From NCBI RefSeq assembly GCF_003947415.1, contig NZ_QHKL01000002.1, forward strand, positions 1,364,001 through 1,428,000: 64,000 bases of DNA, given 5' to 3'. This document shows, piece after piece, positions 51,544 through 61,256 of this stretch. The notes beneath the pieces are model-generated. The model was not told the origin of the DNA. It made no database searches and worked only from the letters and a program-made list of their open reading frames with translations. The translations under genes were made by a program, and so were the position numbers. The DNA is from Amycolatopsis sp. WAC 01376 (GTDB taxonomy: Bacteria > Actinomycetota > Actinomycetes > Mycobacteriales > Pseudonocardiaceae). The stretch's first letter is position 1. Each line of letters opens with the position of its first letter.

Positions 51544-53091
51544 GTGTTCGACACCCTCTCCGATCGGCTCACGTCCGCCCTGCAGACCCTGTCTCGCAAG
51601 GGCAGGCTCTCCGACGCCGACATCGACGCCACCGCGCGTGAGATCCGTATCGCGCTGCTCGAGGCGGATGTCGCGCTGCCGGTGGTCAAGGACTTCATCG
51701 CCAGGATCAAGGAGCGCGCCAAGGGTGCCGAGGTGCACGGCGCGCTGAACCCGGCGCAGCAGGTCATCAAGATCGTCAACGAAGAACTCGTCACCATCCT
51801 CGGCGGCGAGACCAGGCGGCTCACGTTCGCGAAGAACCCGCCGACGGTCATCATGCTCGCGGGTCTGCAGGGTGCCGGTAAGACGACGCTCGCGGGCAAG
51901 CTCGCGATGTGGCTGAAGAAGCAGGGCCACGCGCCGATGCTGGTCGCCTGTGACCTCCAGCGCCCCAACGCGGTCACGCAGCTGCAGGTCGTCGGCGAGC
52001 GGGCCGGGGTCGCGGTCTTCGCGCCCGAGCCCGGCAACGGGGTCGGCGACCCGGTCGACGTCGCCCGCCGCGCCATCGACGAGGCCAAGCGCGCCCAGCA
52101 CGACATCGTCCTCGTCGACACCGCCGGCCGTCTCGGCGTCGACGAAGAGCTCATGAAACAGGCCGCCAACATCCGCGACGCCGTTTCGCCGGACGAGACG
52201 CTGTTCGTCGTCGACGCGATGATCGGTCAGGACGCGGTCACCACGGCCGAAGCGTTCCGCGACGGCGTCGGCTTCACCGGTGTCGTGCTCACCAAGCTCG
52301 ACGGTGACGCCCGCGGTGGTGCCGCGCTGTCGGTCCGCCAGGTCACCGGCCAGCCGATCCTGTTCGCCTCGAACGGTGAGAAGCTCGAAGACTTCGACCT
52401 CTTCCACCCGGACCGGATGGCCAGCCGGATCCTCGGCATGGGTGACGTGCTCAGCCTCATCGAGCAGGCCGAGGAGCACTTCGACCAGGAGAAGGCCGAG
52501 CAGACCGCGGCCAAGCTCGGCAGCGGGCAGCTCACCCTCGAGGACTTCCTCGAGCAGATGCTCGCGGTCCGCAAGATGGGCCCGATCGGCAACCTGCTCG
52601 GCATGCTGCCCGGCGCCGGGCAGATGAAGGACCAGCTCGCGCAGGTCGACGACAAGCAGCTCGACAAGCTGCAGGCGATCATCCGCGGCATGACCCCCGC
52701 CGAGCGGGCGGACCCGAAGATCATCAACGCCTCGCGCCGCGTCCGGATCTCGAAAGGGTCCGGTGTCGCCGTCCGCGACGTCAACGACCTGGTCAACCGG
52801 TTCTTCGAAGCGCGCAAGATGATGGCGCAGATGGCGGGCCGCTTCGGCTTCGGCGGCGGAGGCGGCGGCAGCAAGAACCGCAAGGGCAAGAAGGGGAAGA
52901 AGGGCAAGGGGCGCGGTCCGACGCAGCCCAAGGTCCGCGGCGGCTTCCCCGGTGGCATGCCGATGCTGCCCCCGGGCGGGATGCCCGGTGGCGCCGGCGG
53001 CGGCGGTATGCCCGACCTCTCCCAGCTCGGCGGCATGAACGACGTACCCGGGTTCGACCCGAAGAAGTTCAAGCTGCCGAAGGACAAATAG
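51544..53091 (+). CDS. ffh: Signal recognition particle protein Ffh
   Basis: GTG 51544 gives 515 residues. The NG domain has GLQGAGKTTLAGKLA (about 107), CDLQRPNAVTQLQ, VDTAGRLGVDEEL and TKLDGDARGGAAL. The methionine-rich M domain follows (RKMGPIGNLLGMLPGAGQMK; FFEARKMMAQMAGRFG), then a glycine/lysine-rich tail with GGMPMLPPGGMPGGAGGGG. Ffh targets nascent membrane proteins with 4.5S RNA and FtsY. The amidohydrolase gene follows after 3 bases, as in Mycobacterium. Confidence 0.96.
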   Translation: MFDTLSDRLTSALQTLSRKGRLSDADIDATAREIRIALLEADVALPVVKDFIARIKERAKGAEVHGALNPAQQVIKIVNEELVTILGGETRRLTFAKNPPTVIMLAGLQGAGKTTLAGKLAMWLKKQGHAPMLVACDLQRPNAVTQLQVVGERAGVAVFAPEPGNGVGDPVDVARRAIDEAKRAQHDIVLVDTAGRLGVDEELMKQAANIRDAVSPDETLFVVDAMIGQDAVTTAEAFRDGVGFTGVVLTKLDGDARGGAALSVRQVTGQPILFASNGEKLEDFDLFHPDRMASRILGMGDVLSLIEQAEEHFDQEKAEQTAAKLGSGQLTLEDFLEQMLAVRKMGPIGNLLGMLPGAGQMKDQLAQVDDKQLDKLQAIIRGMTPAERADPKIINASRRVRISKGSGVAVRDVNDLVNRFFEARKMMAQMAGRFGFGGGGGGSKNRKGKKGKKGKGRGPTQPKVRGGFPGGMPMLPPGGMPGGAGGGGMPDLSQLGGMNDVPGFDPKKFKLPKDK

Positions 53092-53094
53092 CCC

Positions 53095-54168
53095 GTGGAG
53101 GCGCTGCACCTGGCAGGCGTCGTCCTGCCGGACGGCGAGCACCGTGAGCTGTGGGTCACCGGCGGCCGGATCACCACCGAGCCGGTCGCCGGAGCGGAAA
53201 CCGTGGTCCGGGAAGGCTTTTTGGTCCCCGGACTGGTCGACGCGCACTGTCATCCCGGCATCGGGGTCGGCGGCGCGACCACCCTCGAAGAGGCCACCGG
53301 ACAGGCGATCACCGATCGCGACGCCGGGACGCTGCTGATCCGCGACTGCGGGCTGCCGATCGACGTCCGGCCGTTGCAGGAGCGTGCCGATCTGCCGCGG
53401 ATCATCCGTGCCGGACGGCATCTCGCCCTGCGCAAGCGCTACATCCCCGGCCTCGGCATCGAACTCGATGACCCGGCCGAACTGCCCAAGGCGGTCGCCG
53501 AACAGGCCCGCGACGGCGACGGCTGGGTCAAACTCGTCGGCGACTGGATCGACCGCGGCGTCGGCGATCTCGCGCCGCTGTGGCCCGACGACGTCCTCGC
53601 CGAGGCCATCGCCGTCGCGCACGCCGCGGGCGCCAAGGTGACGGCGCACGTGTTCGGCCAGGCCGCGTTGCCGGGCTTGATCGGCGCGGGGATCGACTGC
53701 CTCGAACACGGCACGGAACTCCTCCCGGACCAGCTGGACGTCCTCGCCGAACGCGGGATCGCGCTCGTGCCGACCCTGATCAACATCGAGAACTTCCCCG
53801 GGATCGCCGACAAGGCGGGCAAATACCCGGTGTACGCCGACCACATGCGGGCGCTGCACGCCGGCGTGGGGGAGATGGTGTCGACGGCGATCGAGGCGGG
53901 CGTGCGGGTGTACGCCGGAAGCGACGCGGGCGGCATGGTCGAACACGGCAGGCTCGTCGACGAGATCGAGGCACTCCACAAGGCGGGCATGTCCGCCGAA
54001 CAGGCGCTGGCTTCGGCTTCGTGGGCGGCCCGCGAATGGCTGGGCGTGCCCGGAATCGTGGACGGCGCTTCGGCCGATCTGCTCGTCTACCCGGCCGACC
54101 CGCGTGAGGATCTCGCGGTGCTGCGGCATCCGAGCCATATCGTCCTGCGTGGCAAGATCTACGCCTGA
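53095..54168 (+). CDS. Amidohydrolase downstream of ffh
   Basis: The 357-residue metal hydrolase has VPGLVDAHCHPGIGVGG (two metal histidines, about 49–51), a lysine-containing DGWVKLVGDWIDRG (about 146), KVTAHVFGQAALPG and YAGSDAGGM with the aspartate. The branch is related to imidazolonepropionase and prolidase-like hydrolases. The gene is in the same position downstream of ffh in mycobacteria (Rv2915c), where its substrate is also unknown. GTG 53095 is the start. Confidence 0.88.
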   Translation: MEALHLAGVVLPDGEHRELWVTGGRITTEPVAGAETVVREGFLVPGLVDAHCHPGIGVGGATTLEEATGQAITDRDAGTLLIRDCGLPIDVRPLQERADLPRIIRAGRHLALRKRYIPGLGIELDDPAELPKAVAEQARDGDGWVKLVGDWIDRGVGDLAPLWPDDVLAEAIAVAHAAGAKVTAHVFGQAALPGLIGAGIDCLEHGTELLPDQLDVLAERGIALVPTLINIENFPGIADKAGKYPVYADHMRALHAGVGEMVSTAIEAGVRVYAGSDAGGMVEHGRLVDEIEALHKAGMSAEQALASASWAAREWLGVPGIVDGASADLLVYPADPREDLAVLRHPSHIVLRGKIYA

Positions 54169-54210
54169 CCCGACTCCATCCGTCACCGGAGCGGCACTTA
54201 GCGTGGAGGC

Positions 54211-54963
54211 GTGGTGGACGACGGGCAGGCTCGCGAGCGTCTGGTGCTCGGGGCGCACTGGGGCTTCGTAGCGTTCTTCGCGGGCATCGCCGGATATCAC
54301 CTCGTCACGCTCGTCATGAGCTTCGTGATGTCAGGCCGCTTCGGCGGTTACGACCCGCTCGAACTCCGTGACGTCGGCCCGCTGCTGATCCTCGCGTTCC
54401 TGCCGACCCTCGTACTCGGTCTCGGCCCGGCGGTCGGGTCCCGCCTGTGGGGACAGGGGCTTCGCGAAGACTTCGGGCTCAAGCCCACCTGGCGCGACGT
54501 CCGGATCGGGCTCGCCTGCGGAGCGGCCGCGCTCGCCGCCGGGTACCTCCTCAACCTGCTCCTGCTCGCCGTCTACGGGACCGACAGCGACGACAGGACC
54601 TTTTCCGACGTCTCGCCCGGCCCGATCACCGAACTGTCCGGCACCACCGAAGGCGACACGGTCTGGCTGGTGCTGGCCGCGGTCATCGTCGTCCTCGCCG
54701 CCCCGGTCACCGAAGAACTGCTCTTCCGCGGCACCCTGTGGAACGCGATGGGTTTCCACCGCCTGCCGTCGTGGGTGATCCTGCTGGTCACCGCGCTGGT
54801 CTTCGCCCAGCTGCACGGGGAAGCCGCGCGCACGATCGCGCTGTTCGGCCAAGGCATCGCCATCGGCCTCGCCCGATATCTTTCCGGCAGGGTGAGCGCG
54901 TCGGTCATCGCGCACGCGGCCAACAACCTCCCACCGGCTGTATTGCTCTTCGCGGCGAGGTGA
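54211..54963 (+). CDS. CPBP-family intramembrane metalloprotease
   Basis: The 250-residue protein has about seven membrane helices with the CPBP/Abi motifs APVTEELLFRGTLWNAMG (glutamates and arginine, about 165–182), FAQLHG and SVIAHAANNL near the end. Members are Type II CAAX-like intramembrane proteases. A second related gene follows after 57 bases, so they may be a pair from duplication. No substrate is known. Confidence 0.87.
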   Translation: MVDDGQARERLVLGAHWGFVAFFAGIAGYHLVTLVMSFVMSGRFGGYDPLELRDVGPLLILAFLPTLVLGLGPAVGSRLWGQGLREDFGLKPTWRDVRIGLACGAAALAAGYLLNLLLLAVYGTDSDDRTFSDVSPGPITELSGTTEGDTVWLVLAAVIVVLAAPVTEELLFRGTLWNAMGFHRLPSWVILLVTALVFAQLHGEAARTIALFGQGIAIGLARYLSGRVSASVIAHAANNLPPAVLLFAAR

Positions 54964-55020
54964 TCGCCCGTCAAGGCGGTTAGAGTCTTTGAGTAACCGA
55001 ACGATCACCGGAGGATCGGC

Positions 55021-55827
55021 GTGACCGTATCTCAGCCCAGGGAGCCGATCCCCGAGGCCGCGCCGCCGGACGAACTACCTGCCGGAGGTGAGGTGGCCGC
55101 GCTCGACACGCCACCGTCGCATCGCTGGGGATTCGGGGCCTTCCTCTTGGTGGAAGCCGTCCTCCTGGCGTCGGCGGCGTTCATCAGCGTCCTGCTCGGC
55201 GACGTCCAGCCCGGCCAGCCACTGCCGATGCGCATGGTGCTGCTGGGCACCATGGTGCCGACGATGATCGCCGCCGGGGTCGCGCTGCTGATCACCCGGC
55301 TGCGTGGCAACGGCCCATTCGTCGACCTGCGGATCGGCTGGAGCTGGGCCGACGTCAAAATCGGGCTCAAGCTCGGTGTGCTCGGTCTCGGGTTCACCTC
55401 GCTCGCCGCCTACGTCTGGACGCAGGTCGTCGGCAACGAGAACGCGACGTCGGCGATCAGCGCGCTCGTGGAAGACCGGCGGATGTCGGTCTCGGCCGCC
55501 GTCGTCATGTTCATCTACCTGTGGCTGGTCGGGCCGATCTGCGAGGAGATCATCTACCGCGGCCTGTTGTGGGGAGCGGTGGAACGGCTGACGTGGCGCA
55601 CCGAACGCTGGGGGAGGATCGCGGCGTTCCTGGTCTCCACGGCCGTTTTCGCGGCGAGCCACCTCGAACCACTGCGCACCACGCTGCTGCTGGTGATCGC
55701 GATCCCGATCGGGCTCGCCAGGGTGTTCACCGGACGGCTGCTCGGCAGCGTCGTCGCCCATCAGGTGAACAACTTCCTCCCGGCCGTGACGATCCTGCTC
55801 GCCTCGCTCGGGATAGCCGCGTTCTGA
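55021..55827 (+). CDS. CPBP-family intramembrane metalloprotease, second copy
   Basis: The 268-residue protein carries the same three CPBP blocks as its neighbour (GPICEEIIYRGLLWGAVERL; AASHLEPLRTT; GSVVAHQVNNFLPA) but is otherwise different. GTG 55021 follows a GGAGG-type site. It sits just upstream of rpsP. The two CPBP genes differ enough to suggest separate substrates. Confidence 0.87.
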   Translation: MTVSQPREPIPEAAPPDELPAGGEVAALDTPPSHRWGFGAFLLVEAVLLASAAFISVLLGDVQPGQPLPMRMVLLGTMVPTMIAAGVALLITRLRGNGPFVDLRIGWSWADVKIGLKLGVLGLGFTSLAAYVWTQVVGNENATSAISALVEDRRMSVSAAVVMFIYLWLVGPICEEIIYRGLLWGAVERLTWRTERWGRIAAFLVSTAVFAASHLEPLRTTLLLVIAIPIGLARVFTGRLLGSVVAHQVNNFLPAVTILLASLGIAAF

Positions 55828-55985
55828 CGGCCGGTCGGCGTCTGGCAGAATGTACGCTTGCCTGCTTTGGCCGGACCCTCTCACCGCGCCCGAGCTTCGG
55901 ACCTTCGGGTGTGCGCAGCCGTTCCCCACTCGGCCGGCGCACGCCTTCCACCTGCATCAGAGAGAACTGAGGAGTACCCACACCC

Positions 55986-56432
55986 GTGGCCGTCAAGATC
56001 AAGCTGCAGCGTCTCGGCAAGATCCGTGCGCCGTACTACCGCATCATCGTCGCCGACGCGCGCACTCGCCGTGATGGCAAGGCCATCGAGACGATCGGCA
56101 AGTACCACCCGAAGGAAGAGCCCAGCTTCATCGAGGTCGACACCGAGCGTGCCCAGCACTGGCTGTCCGTCGGCGCCCAGCCGACCGAGCCGGTCCAGCG
56201 CATCCTCGAGATCACCGGTGACTGGCAGAAGTTCAAGGGCCTGCCGGGCGCCGAGGGCACCCTGAAGGTCGCCGAGCCGAAGCCGTCGAAGCAGGACCTG
56301 TTCAACGCCGCGCTCGCCGCCGCCGGTGACTCGGCCTCCGCCGAGGCCACCACGCCGAAGAAGAAGTCCGCCCCGAAGAAGGCCGAAGCCGACAAGGCCG
56401 AGGCCGCCGAGGGTGACAAGGCCGAGGCGTGA
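55986..56432 (+). CDS. rpsP: 30S ribosomal protein bS16
   Basis: The 148-residue protein begins [20 protein letters not shown] with the conserved IGKYHPK and [13 protein letters not shown]. The C-terminal 45 residues are an alanine/lysine/glutamate-rich extension ([20 protein letters not shown]) not found in short bS16 proteins but common in actinobacteria. GTG 55986 leads the rpsP–khpA–rimM–trmD order. Confidence 0.97.
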   Translation: MAVKIKLQRLGKIRAPYYRIIVADARTRRDGKAIETIGKYHPKEEPSFIEVDTERAQHWLSVGAQPTEPVQRILEITGDWQKFKGLPGAEGTLKVAEPKPSKQDLFNAALAAAGDSASAEATTPKKKSAPKKAEADKAEAAEGDKAEA

Positions 56433-56668
56433 GCTTCCTCGCTGACTCCCTCGAGCACCTGGTGCGCGGGATCGTCGACAACCCGGACGAGGTCCGGGTC
56501 GAGCTGCTGACCACTCGCCGTGGCCGCACGCTCGAGGTGCATGTGCACCCCGACGATCTCGGCAAGGTGATCGGCCGGGGCGGTCGTACCGCGACCGCCC
56601 TGCGCACCGTCATGGGCGGCATCGGTGGCCGCGGCGTCCGTGTGGACGTCGTCGACACCGATCGCTGA
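56429..56668 (+). CDS. khpA: KhpA-type KH-domain RNA-binding protein
   Basis: The 79-residue protein contains a single KH domain with [20 protein letters not shown] (GxxG loop, about residues 45–64). It overlaps rpsP by 4 bases, the standard place for this gene. KhpA binds RNA with KhpB and influences division and translation in other bacteria. Confidence 0.93.
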   Translation: MSFLADSLEHLVRGIVDNPDEVRVELLTTRRGRTLEVHVHPDDLGKVIGRGGRTATALRTVMGGIGGRGVRVDVVDTDR

Positions 56669-56684
56669 CCAAGGACACAACGGG

Positions 56685-57197
56685 ATGGACGTCGTAGTAG
56701 GCCGGATCGCCAAGGCGCACGGAATCCGCGGGGAACTCGCGGTGGACGTGCGCACGGATTCGCCGGAACAGCGATTCGCGGTCGGTTCGGCCGTCACGAC
56801 GAAGCTGCGTGACGGCAGTAGCAGAAACCTCACCATCGCAGCCGCCCGCGAACACAGCGGGCGGCTGCTGGTGCGTTTCGAAGAGGTGCCGACCAGGGAC
56901 GTCGCGGAAACCCTCCGCGGCGCGCTGCTGATCGCCGACACCTCGACGCTGCCGCCGACAGAAGACCCCGACGAGTTCTACGACCACGAACTCGAAGGAC
57001 TGCGGGCCGAACTCGCCGACGGCACCGTCCTCGGCAAGGTGCTCGAAATCGTGCATTCGCCCGCCGGGGAACTGCTGTCGATCGAACACGACGGACGCGA
57101 GGTGCTGGTGCCGTTCGTGAAGGCGATCGTCCCGGCGGTGGACGTCCCGGGCGGCCGTGTGGTCGTCGACCCGCCGGAAGGCCTGCTGGACGCCTGA
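56685..57197 (+). CDS. rimM: Ribosome maturation factor RimM
   Basis: ATG 56685 gives 170 residues, starting [20 protein letters not shown], the conserved RimM beginning. The C-terminal PRC-barrel contains [14 protein letters not shown] and [20 protein letters not shown]. RimM binds bS19 during 30S maturation. Its stop overlaps trmD by one base. Confidence 0.96.
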   Translation: MDVVVGRIAKAHGIRGELAVDVRTDSPEQRFAVGSAVTTKLRDGSSRNLTIAAAREHSGRLLVRFEEVPTRDVAETLRGALLIADTSTLPPTEDPDEFYDHELEGLRAELADGTVLGKVLEIVHSPAGELLSIEHDGREVLVPFVKAIVPAVDVPGGRVVVDPPEGLLDA

Positions 57198-57961
57198 TGC
57201 GCCTCGACGTCGTCACGATCTTCCCCGAATACCTCGACCCCCTCCGCGCCGCGTTGCTCGGCCGCGCGATCGACCGCGGCCTCATCGAGGTCGGCGTGCA
57301 CGACCTGCGGAACTGGACGCACGACGTCCACCGCGCGGTCGACGACGCGCCATACGGCGGCGGGCCGGGAATGGTGATGAAACCGCAGATCTGGGGCCCC
57401 GCCCTGGACGACGTCTGCGGCGAGAACACCCGCCTCGTGGTCCCCACCCCGGCCGGACGGCCGTTCACCCAGGCCATGGCCCACCAGTACGCCGCCGAGG
57501 AGCACCTCGTGTTCGCGTGCGGCCGCTACGAGGGCATCGACCAGCGGGTGATCGACGACGCCGCGAAGCGGATGCCCGTCGACGAGGTCTCGATCGGCGA
57601 CTACGTGCTGGTCGGCGGCGAGGCCGCGGTGCTGGTGATGGTCGAGGCCGTCGTCCGGCTCCTGCCCGGCGTCCTCGGCAACGCCCGCTCCGCCGAGGAG
57701 GACTCGTTCTCCGACGGCCTGCTCGAAGGCCCCAGCTACACCCGGCCGGAGGTCTGGCGAGACCTGGCCGTGCCGGACGTCCTGCGTTCGGGAAACCACG
57801 CGCTGATCGACCGCTGGCGCCGTGACCAGGCGCTGGAACGTACCGTCCGGCGCAGGCCCGAACTGATCGGGCAACTGCCGGAAGGTAGTCTCGACAAGCA
57901 CGATCTCGGGGTCCTCGAGCGGTTGCACGAGGACACCGGCCAGGCCGGGTCGAGTACCTGA
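57197..57961 (+). CDS. trmD: tRNA (guanine-37-N1)-methyltransferase
   Basis: The 254-residue protein starts [20 protein letters not shown] and has [15 protein letters not shown], the SAM-knot motif [13 protein letters not shown] and [16 protein letters not shown]. The C-terminal domain shows [20 protein letters not shown]. TrmD methylates G37 to prevent frameshifting. A 182-base gap separates it from rplS. Confidence 0.97.
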   Translation: MRLDVVTIFPEYLDPLRAALLGRAIDRGLIEVGVHDLRNWTHDVHRAVDDAPYGGGPGMVMKPQIWGPALDDVCGENTRLVVPTPAGRPFTQAMAHQYAAEEHLVFACGRYEGIDQRVIDDAAKRMPVDEVSIGDYVLVGGEAAVLVMVEAVVRLLPGVLGNARSAEEDSFSDGLLEGPSYTRPEVWRDLAVPDVLRSGNHALIDRWRRDQALERTVRRRPELIGQLPEGSLDKHDLGVLERLHEDTGQAGSST

Positions 57962-58012
57962 GTCCTGGTCTGCAATACTTGACAGGTTGGCGTGGACAGA
58001 CGCGTGAATTTG

Positions 58013-58035
58013 TACAACGGACAGTGGCCGTTGTA
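58013..58035. promoter_or_regulatory. Hairpin in the rplS leader
   Basis: TACAACGG (58013–58020) and CCGTTGTA (58028–58035) form an 8-bp stem with a seven-base loop in the 182-bp trmD–rplS gap. TTGACA at 57979 is upstream but no clear -10 is seen. The hairpin could be an attenuator, an mRNA processing site or the trmD terminator, allowing bL19 to be made separately. Confidence 0.5.
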
Positions 58036-58143
58036 AGAGATTCGAGCTCGTCCGGAACGCCATCAGCCCCCGGGTAGGTCGCAGTCCCGATACTGCGCGC
58101 CCAAGCTGCACGTAAGCCATACGAAGACGAGGACGGACCACCG

Positions 58144-58512
58144 ATGAACACCCTGGACGCGCTGGATGCGCAGTCACTGCGTTCCGACATCCCGGACTTC
58201 CGACCGGGCGACACGCTCAAGGTTCACGTCCGCGTCATCGAGGGCAACCGCGAGCGTAACCAGATCTTCCAGGGCGTCGTGCTGCGTCGCCAGGGCGGCG
58301 GCATCCGCGAGACCTTCACGGTCCGCAAGGTGTCGTTCGGCATCGGCGTGGAGCGCACCTTCCCGGTGCACTCGCCGAACATCGCCGAGGTCGAGGTCTA
58401 CAAGCGCGGCGACGTCCGCCGGGCGAAGCTGTACTACCTCCGCGAGCTGCGCGGCAAGGCCGCCAAGATCAAGGAACGCCGCGAAAACCGCGAGAAGACC
58501 TCCGCTTCCTGA
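58144..58512 (+). CDS. rplS: 50S ribosomal protein bL19
   Basis: The 122-residue protein has the bL19 core: [40 protein letters not shown] and [20 protein letters not shown]. It lies at the 30S/50S interface. ATG 58144 follows GAGGACGG. The lepB gene follows after 31 bases. Confidence 0.97.
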   Translation: MNTLDALDAQSLRSDIPDFRPGDTLKVHVRVIEGNRERNQIFQGVVLRRQGGGIRETFTVRKVSFGIGVERTFPVHSPNIAEVEVYKRGDVRRAKLYYLRELRGKAAKIKERRENREKTSAS

Positions 58513-58543
58513 GTAGCCTCGCGGTTACAGGTAACCTGGCGTC

Positions 58544-59473
58544 GTGGTCGAACCCGTGTCACAGAACACGTCCGAAGATGAGCCCGATCGCCCCGAAGAG
58601 GAGCGCCCGACCAGGGCCTCCCGACGGGGCCGGTCCGGGTCCAAGAAATTCGGCAAGGTCAACAAGAAGCGGTCGTTCTGGAAGGAACTGCCGATCCTGA
58701 TCGTCGTCGCGCTCGTGCTGACGATCTTGATCCAGCAGTTCCTCGCCAAGGTCTACATGATCCCCTCGGGGTCCATGGAGTCCACTCTGCACGGCTGCGC
58801 GGGATGCACGGGAGACCGGATCCTGGTCGACCGGATCACGTACGACTTCACCGATCCCGGCCCCGGCGACGTGGTGGTCTTCAAGGGACCGCCGGCGTGG
58901 GCGGGCGAGATCGACACGCCGGAGTCCAGCAACATCTTCGTCAGCGGCTTCCGCGCGCTGGGATCCCTGATCGGGTTCGCGCCGCCGGACGAGCGTGACT
59001 TCGTCAAGCGGATCATCGCGGTCGGCGGCCAGACGGTGCAGTGCTGCGACAACAACCGCGTGGTCGTGGACGGCAAGGCGCTCGACGAGCCGTACGTCCA
59101 CTGGGAAGAGGGCATGGCGCCCACCGAGAAGACGTTCGAGCCGGTCAAGGTGCCCGCCGGATACGTCTGGGTGATGGGCGACAACCGCAACAACTCGAGC
59201 GACTCCCGCTTCCAGGGCGGCGGTGGCGTCAACGGCGCGGTACCGGTCGACAACATCATCGGCAAGGCGCGCGTCATCGTGCTCCCGCCCGGCCGCTGGG
59301 GTGGCGTTTCGGACCACAACCCGCAGGCGAACGCCCAGCCGCTGGCGCTCGGCGCGCCCGCATGGCAGCAGGGTCTTCCCCTGGGTGTCGGTGTCGCCGC
59401 GGCGTGGCCCGTGGTCTTCCTCGGCAGGCGAATGTCGTCCGGAGTGCGCAAGGCGGTCGACCGGAGGCGGTAA
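58544..59473 (+). CDS. lepB: Signal peptidase I
   Basis: The 309-residue protein has an acidic/basic cytoplasmic head, a membrane helix ([19 protein letters not shown], about 50–68), then [10 protein letters not shown] with the catalytic Ser77, [12 protein letters not shown] with Lys155 and [14 protein letters not shown] second hydrophobic segment lies near the C-terminus. Between the first two motifs are CAGC and, later, CC pairs that may form disulfides outside. It removes signal peptides from exported proteins. Confidence 0.95.
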   Translation: MVEPVSQNTSEDEPDRPEEERPTRASRRGRSGSKKFGKVNKKRSFWKELPILIVVALVLTILIQQFLAKVYMIPSGSMESTLHGCAGCTGDRILVDRITYDFTDPGPGDVVVFKGPPAWAGEIDTPESSNIFVSGFRALGSLIGFAPPDERDFVKRIIAVGGQTVQCCDNNRVVVDGKALDEPYVHWEEGMAPTEKTFEPVKVPAGYVWVMGDNRNNSSDSRFQGGGGVNGAVPVDNIIGKARVIVLPPGRWGGVSDHNPQANAQPLALGAPAWQQGLPLGVGVAAAWPVVFLGRRMSSGVRKAVDRRR

Positions 59474-59477
59474 GGCC

Positions 59478-60311
59478 TTGAGAGTTCCTGTACCGCTCAC
59501 ACCGGCCGAGCCGCTTCGGCCGCCGCGGGCAGTGGTGCGTGGCGACCTCTTTTGGGGGTTGCAGAGTGCGCTGGACCGGCGGGGCCTCGGGCCCGTCGCC
59601 GGTGTCGACGAGGCAGGGCGCGGTGCTTGCGCCGGCCCGCTCGTCGTGGCCGCCTGTGTGCTGCGCCCCGGCGATGCCGCGCGGCTGCCCGAGCTCACCG
59701 ATTCGAAGGTGCTCACGGCCAAGGCCCGCGACCGGGTTTACGACCGGGTCGTCCAGCGTGCCGTCGACTACTCGGTCATCGTCATCCCGGCGCCCGAGGT
59801 CGACCTGTTCGGCATCCACGTCATGAACCTCGAAGGCATGCGACGTGCGGTTTCGGCGCTGCGGACCACGCCGGGCTACGTCCTGACCGACGGATTCCGC
59901 GTCTCCGGGCTTCCTGCCCCGAGCACCCCCGTGATCAAGGGTGACAAGGCCGTCGCCTGCGTGGCGGCGGCGTCCGTACTGGCCAAGGTCACCCGCGACC
60001 GGATCATGGGCGACCTGCACGACGTCCACCCGCATTACGGCTTCGACGTGCACAAGGGGTACAGCACCACCGACCACAGCGCCGCGCTGAACACTCACGG
60101 TCCGAGTCCGGTCCATCGCTGGTCGTACGCGAACGTGGCCACCGCGGCCGCCGCACACCGGGTGCGGCCGCCTCACCCGGTCGTGCTCACCGTCGCGGCA
60201 CTGGAAAACCCGAGCGTGCCGATACGTGCCCTCGGCCCGTACGTGGGTAACAATGAACGCTCCGCCGCTGGAACAGCAGCAAAATCGCGAGGAGGGGCGC
60301 GGATTTCATGA
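59478..60311 (+). CDS. rnhB: Ribonuclease HII
   Basis: The protein shows [20 protein letters not shown] with the two N-terminal acidic ligands, [15 protein letters not shown], and [25 protein letters not shown] 59478 gives 277 residues and follows GGAGG by ten bases; GTGs at 59533 or 59536 are alternatives. The C-terminal 45 residues beyond the HII core are of low conservation. It removes RNA from RNA–DNA hybrids and single ribonucleotides. It overlaps the next start by 4 bases. Confidence 0.92.
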   Translation: MRVPVPLTPAEPLRPPRAVVRGDLFWGLQSALDRRGLGPVAGVDEAGRGACAGPLVVAACVLRPGDAARLPELTDSKVLTAKARDRVYDRVVQRAVDYSVIVIPAPEVDLFGIHVMNLEGMRRAVSALRTTPGYVLTDGFRVSGLPAPSTPVIKGDKAVACVAAASVLAKVTRDRIMGDLHDVHPHYGFDVHKGYSTTDHSAALNTHGPSPVHRWSYANVATAAAAHRVRPPHPVVLTVAALENPSVPIRALGPYVGNNERSAAGTAAKSRGGARIS

Positions 60312-60631
60312 GCGCAGAGGATCTCGAGAAGTACGAGACCGAGATGGAGCTCTCGCTTTACCGCGAGTATCGCGACATAGTCGGCCAATTCTCGTACGTG
60401 GTGGAGACCGAGCGGCGGTTCTATCTGGCGAACGCCGTCGACGTGCAGGTGCGCGACGGCGGCGGTGAGGTGTACTTCGAGGTCCGCATGTCCGATGCGT
60501 GGGTCTGGGACATGTACCGGCCCGCACGGTTCGTCAAGCACGTCCGGGTCATCACGTTCAAGGACGTCAACGTCGAGGAACTCGACAAGCCGGATCTCCG
60601 GTTGCCGGAAGACGGGCCGTTCTCCGGCTGA
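60308..60631 (+). CDS. DUF2469 conserved protein
   Basis: The 107-residue protein [20 protein letters not shown]…, with [15 protein letters not shown] and [20 protein letters not shown], matches the DUF2469 family (mycobacterial Rv2901c). It is found next to rnhB in many actinobacteria. The function is unknown. It overlaps rnhB by 4 bases. Confidence 0.93.
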   Translation: MSAEDLEKYETEMELSLYREYRDIVGQFSYVVETERRFYLANAVDVQVRDGGGEVYFEVRMSDAWVWDMYRPARFVKHVRVITFKDVNVEELDKPDLRLPEDGPFSG

Positions 60632-60643
60632 TCTTCGGTCTAC

Positions 60644-60688
60644 TGAAGGCCCCTTTCATCGTGTTCAGGCACGTGAAGGGGGCCTTCA
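60644..60688. terminator. TGAAGG-type hairpin after DUF2469
   Basis: TGAAGGCCCCTTTCA (60644–60658) and TGAAGGGGGCCTTCA (60674–60688) pair with one mismatch around 15 bases. It is 12 bases after the DUF2469 stop. The arms match the hairpins at 9727–9933, so it is a member of the same family and probably ends the lepB–DUF2469 transcript. Confidence 0.65.
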
Positions 60689-60869
60689 TGTATTCGCGGG
60701 GCGCTTAGCACAGGCCACCGACGATTCCGTCCGGTGAGCCTCCGCGACGGCCGAACCATCCACAACACCCCAGTTGTCCACAGGCGCCGGAATTGAGCCT
60801 GTTCGGCACCCGCTCACCCTGGCAGCGTTGATCGCACACGCACTGTGACGATCGCTGAGGGGGATCGAG

Positions 60870-61256
60870 ATGATGAACACGGCCGAACAGCCGTCCACTG
60901 GGGCATCGCACATCGAGCTGGGCCGGTGGGGCGAGGAACTCGCGGTCCGGCATCTGGAGAAGGCGGGCTATGTCGTACTGAGCCGCAACTGGCGTTGCCG
61001 TGACGGCGAACTGGATCTCGTCGCGACGGACAAGAAACGCCTGATCTTCTGCGAGGTGAAGACGAGGACGGGGGTCGGCTTCGGCACTCCCGCCGAGGCG
61101 GTGACCCCGGACAAGGCCGACCGCATCCGCCGTCTCGCCCACCAGTGGCAGCGCGCTTTCATGCTCCGCTGGTGCCCGGTCCGCTACGACATCATCGCGA
61201 TCGTCGCCCGGCCCGACGCCCGGCCGCAGGTGCGCCATATCAAGGCGGCGTTCTGA
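60870..61256 (+). CDS. yraN: YraN-family (UPF0102) putative nuclease
   Basis: The 128-residue protein has GRWGEELAVRHLEKAGYVVL, NWRCRDGELDLVATD and IFCEVKTRTGVGFGTP. The E-x-D…ExK pattern is a restriction-endonuclease-like fold. It lies directly upstream of comM and dprA, as in many bacteria, and its end touches the comM start. A role in DNA processing is inferred from fold and neighbours. ATG 60873 is an alternative start. Confidence 0.92.
   Translation: MMNTAEQPSTGASHIELGRWGEELAVRHLEKAGYVVLSRNWRCRDGELDLVATDKKRLIFCEVKTRTGVGFGTPAEAVTPDKADRIRRLAHQWQRAFMLRWCPVRYDIIAIVARPDARPQVRHIKAAF

Noticed and set aside
57979..57984. TTGACA as the -35 of an rplS promoter
   Set aside because: No convincing -10 hexamer at 16–19 bases spacing was found.
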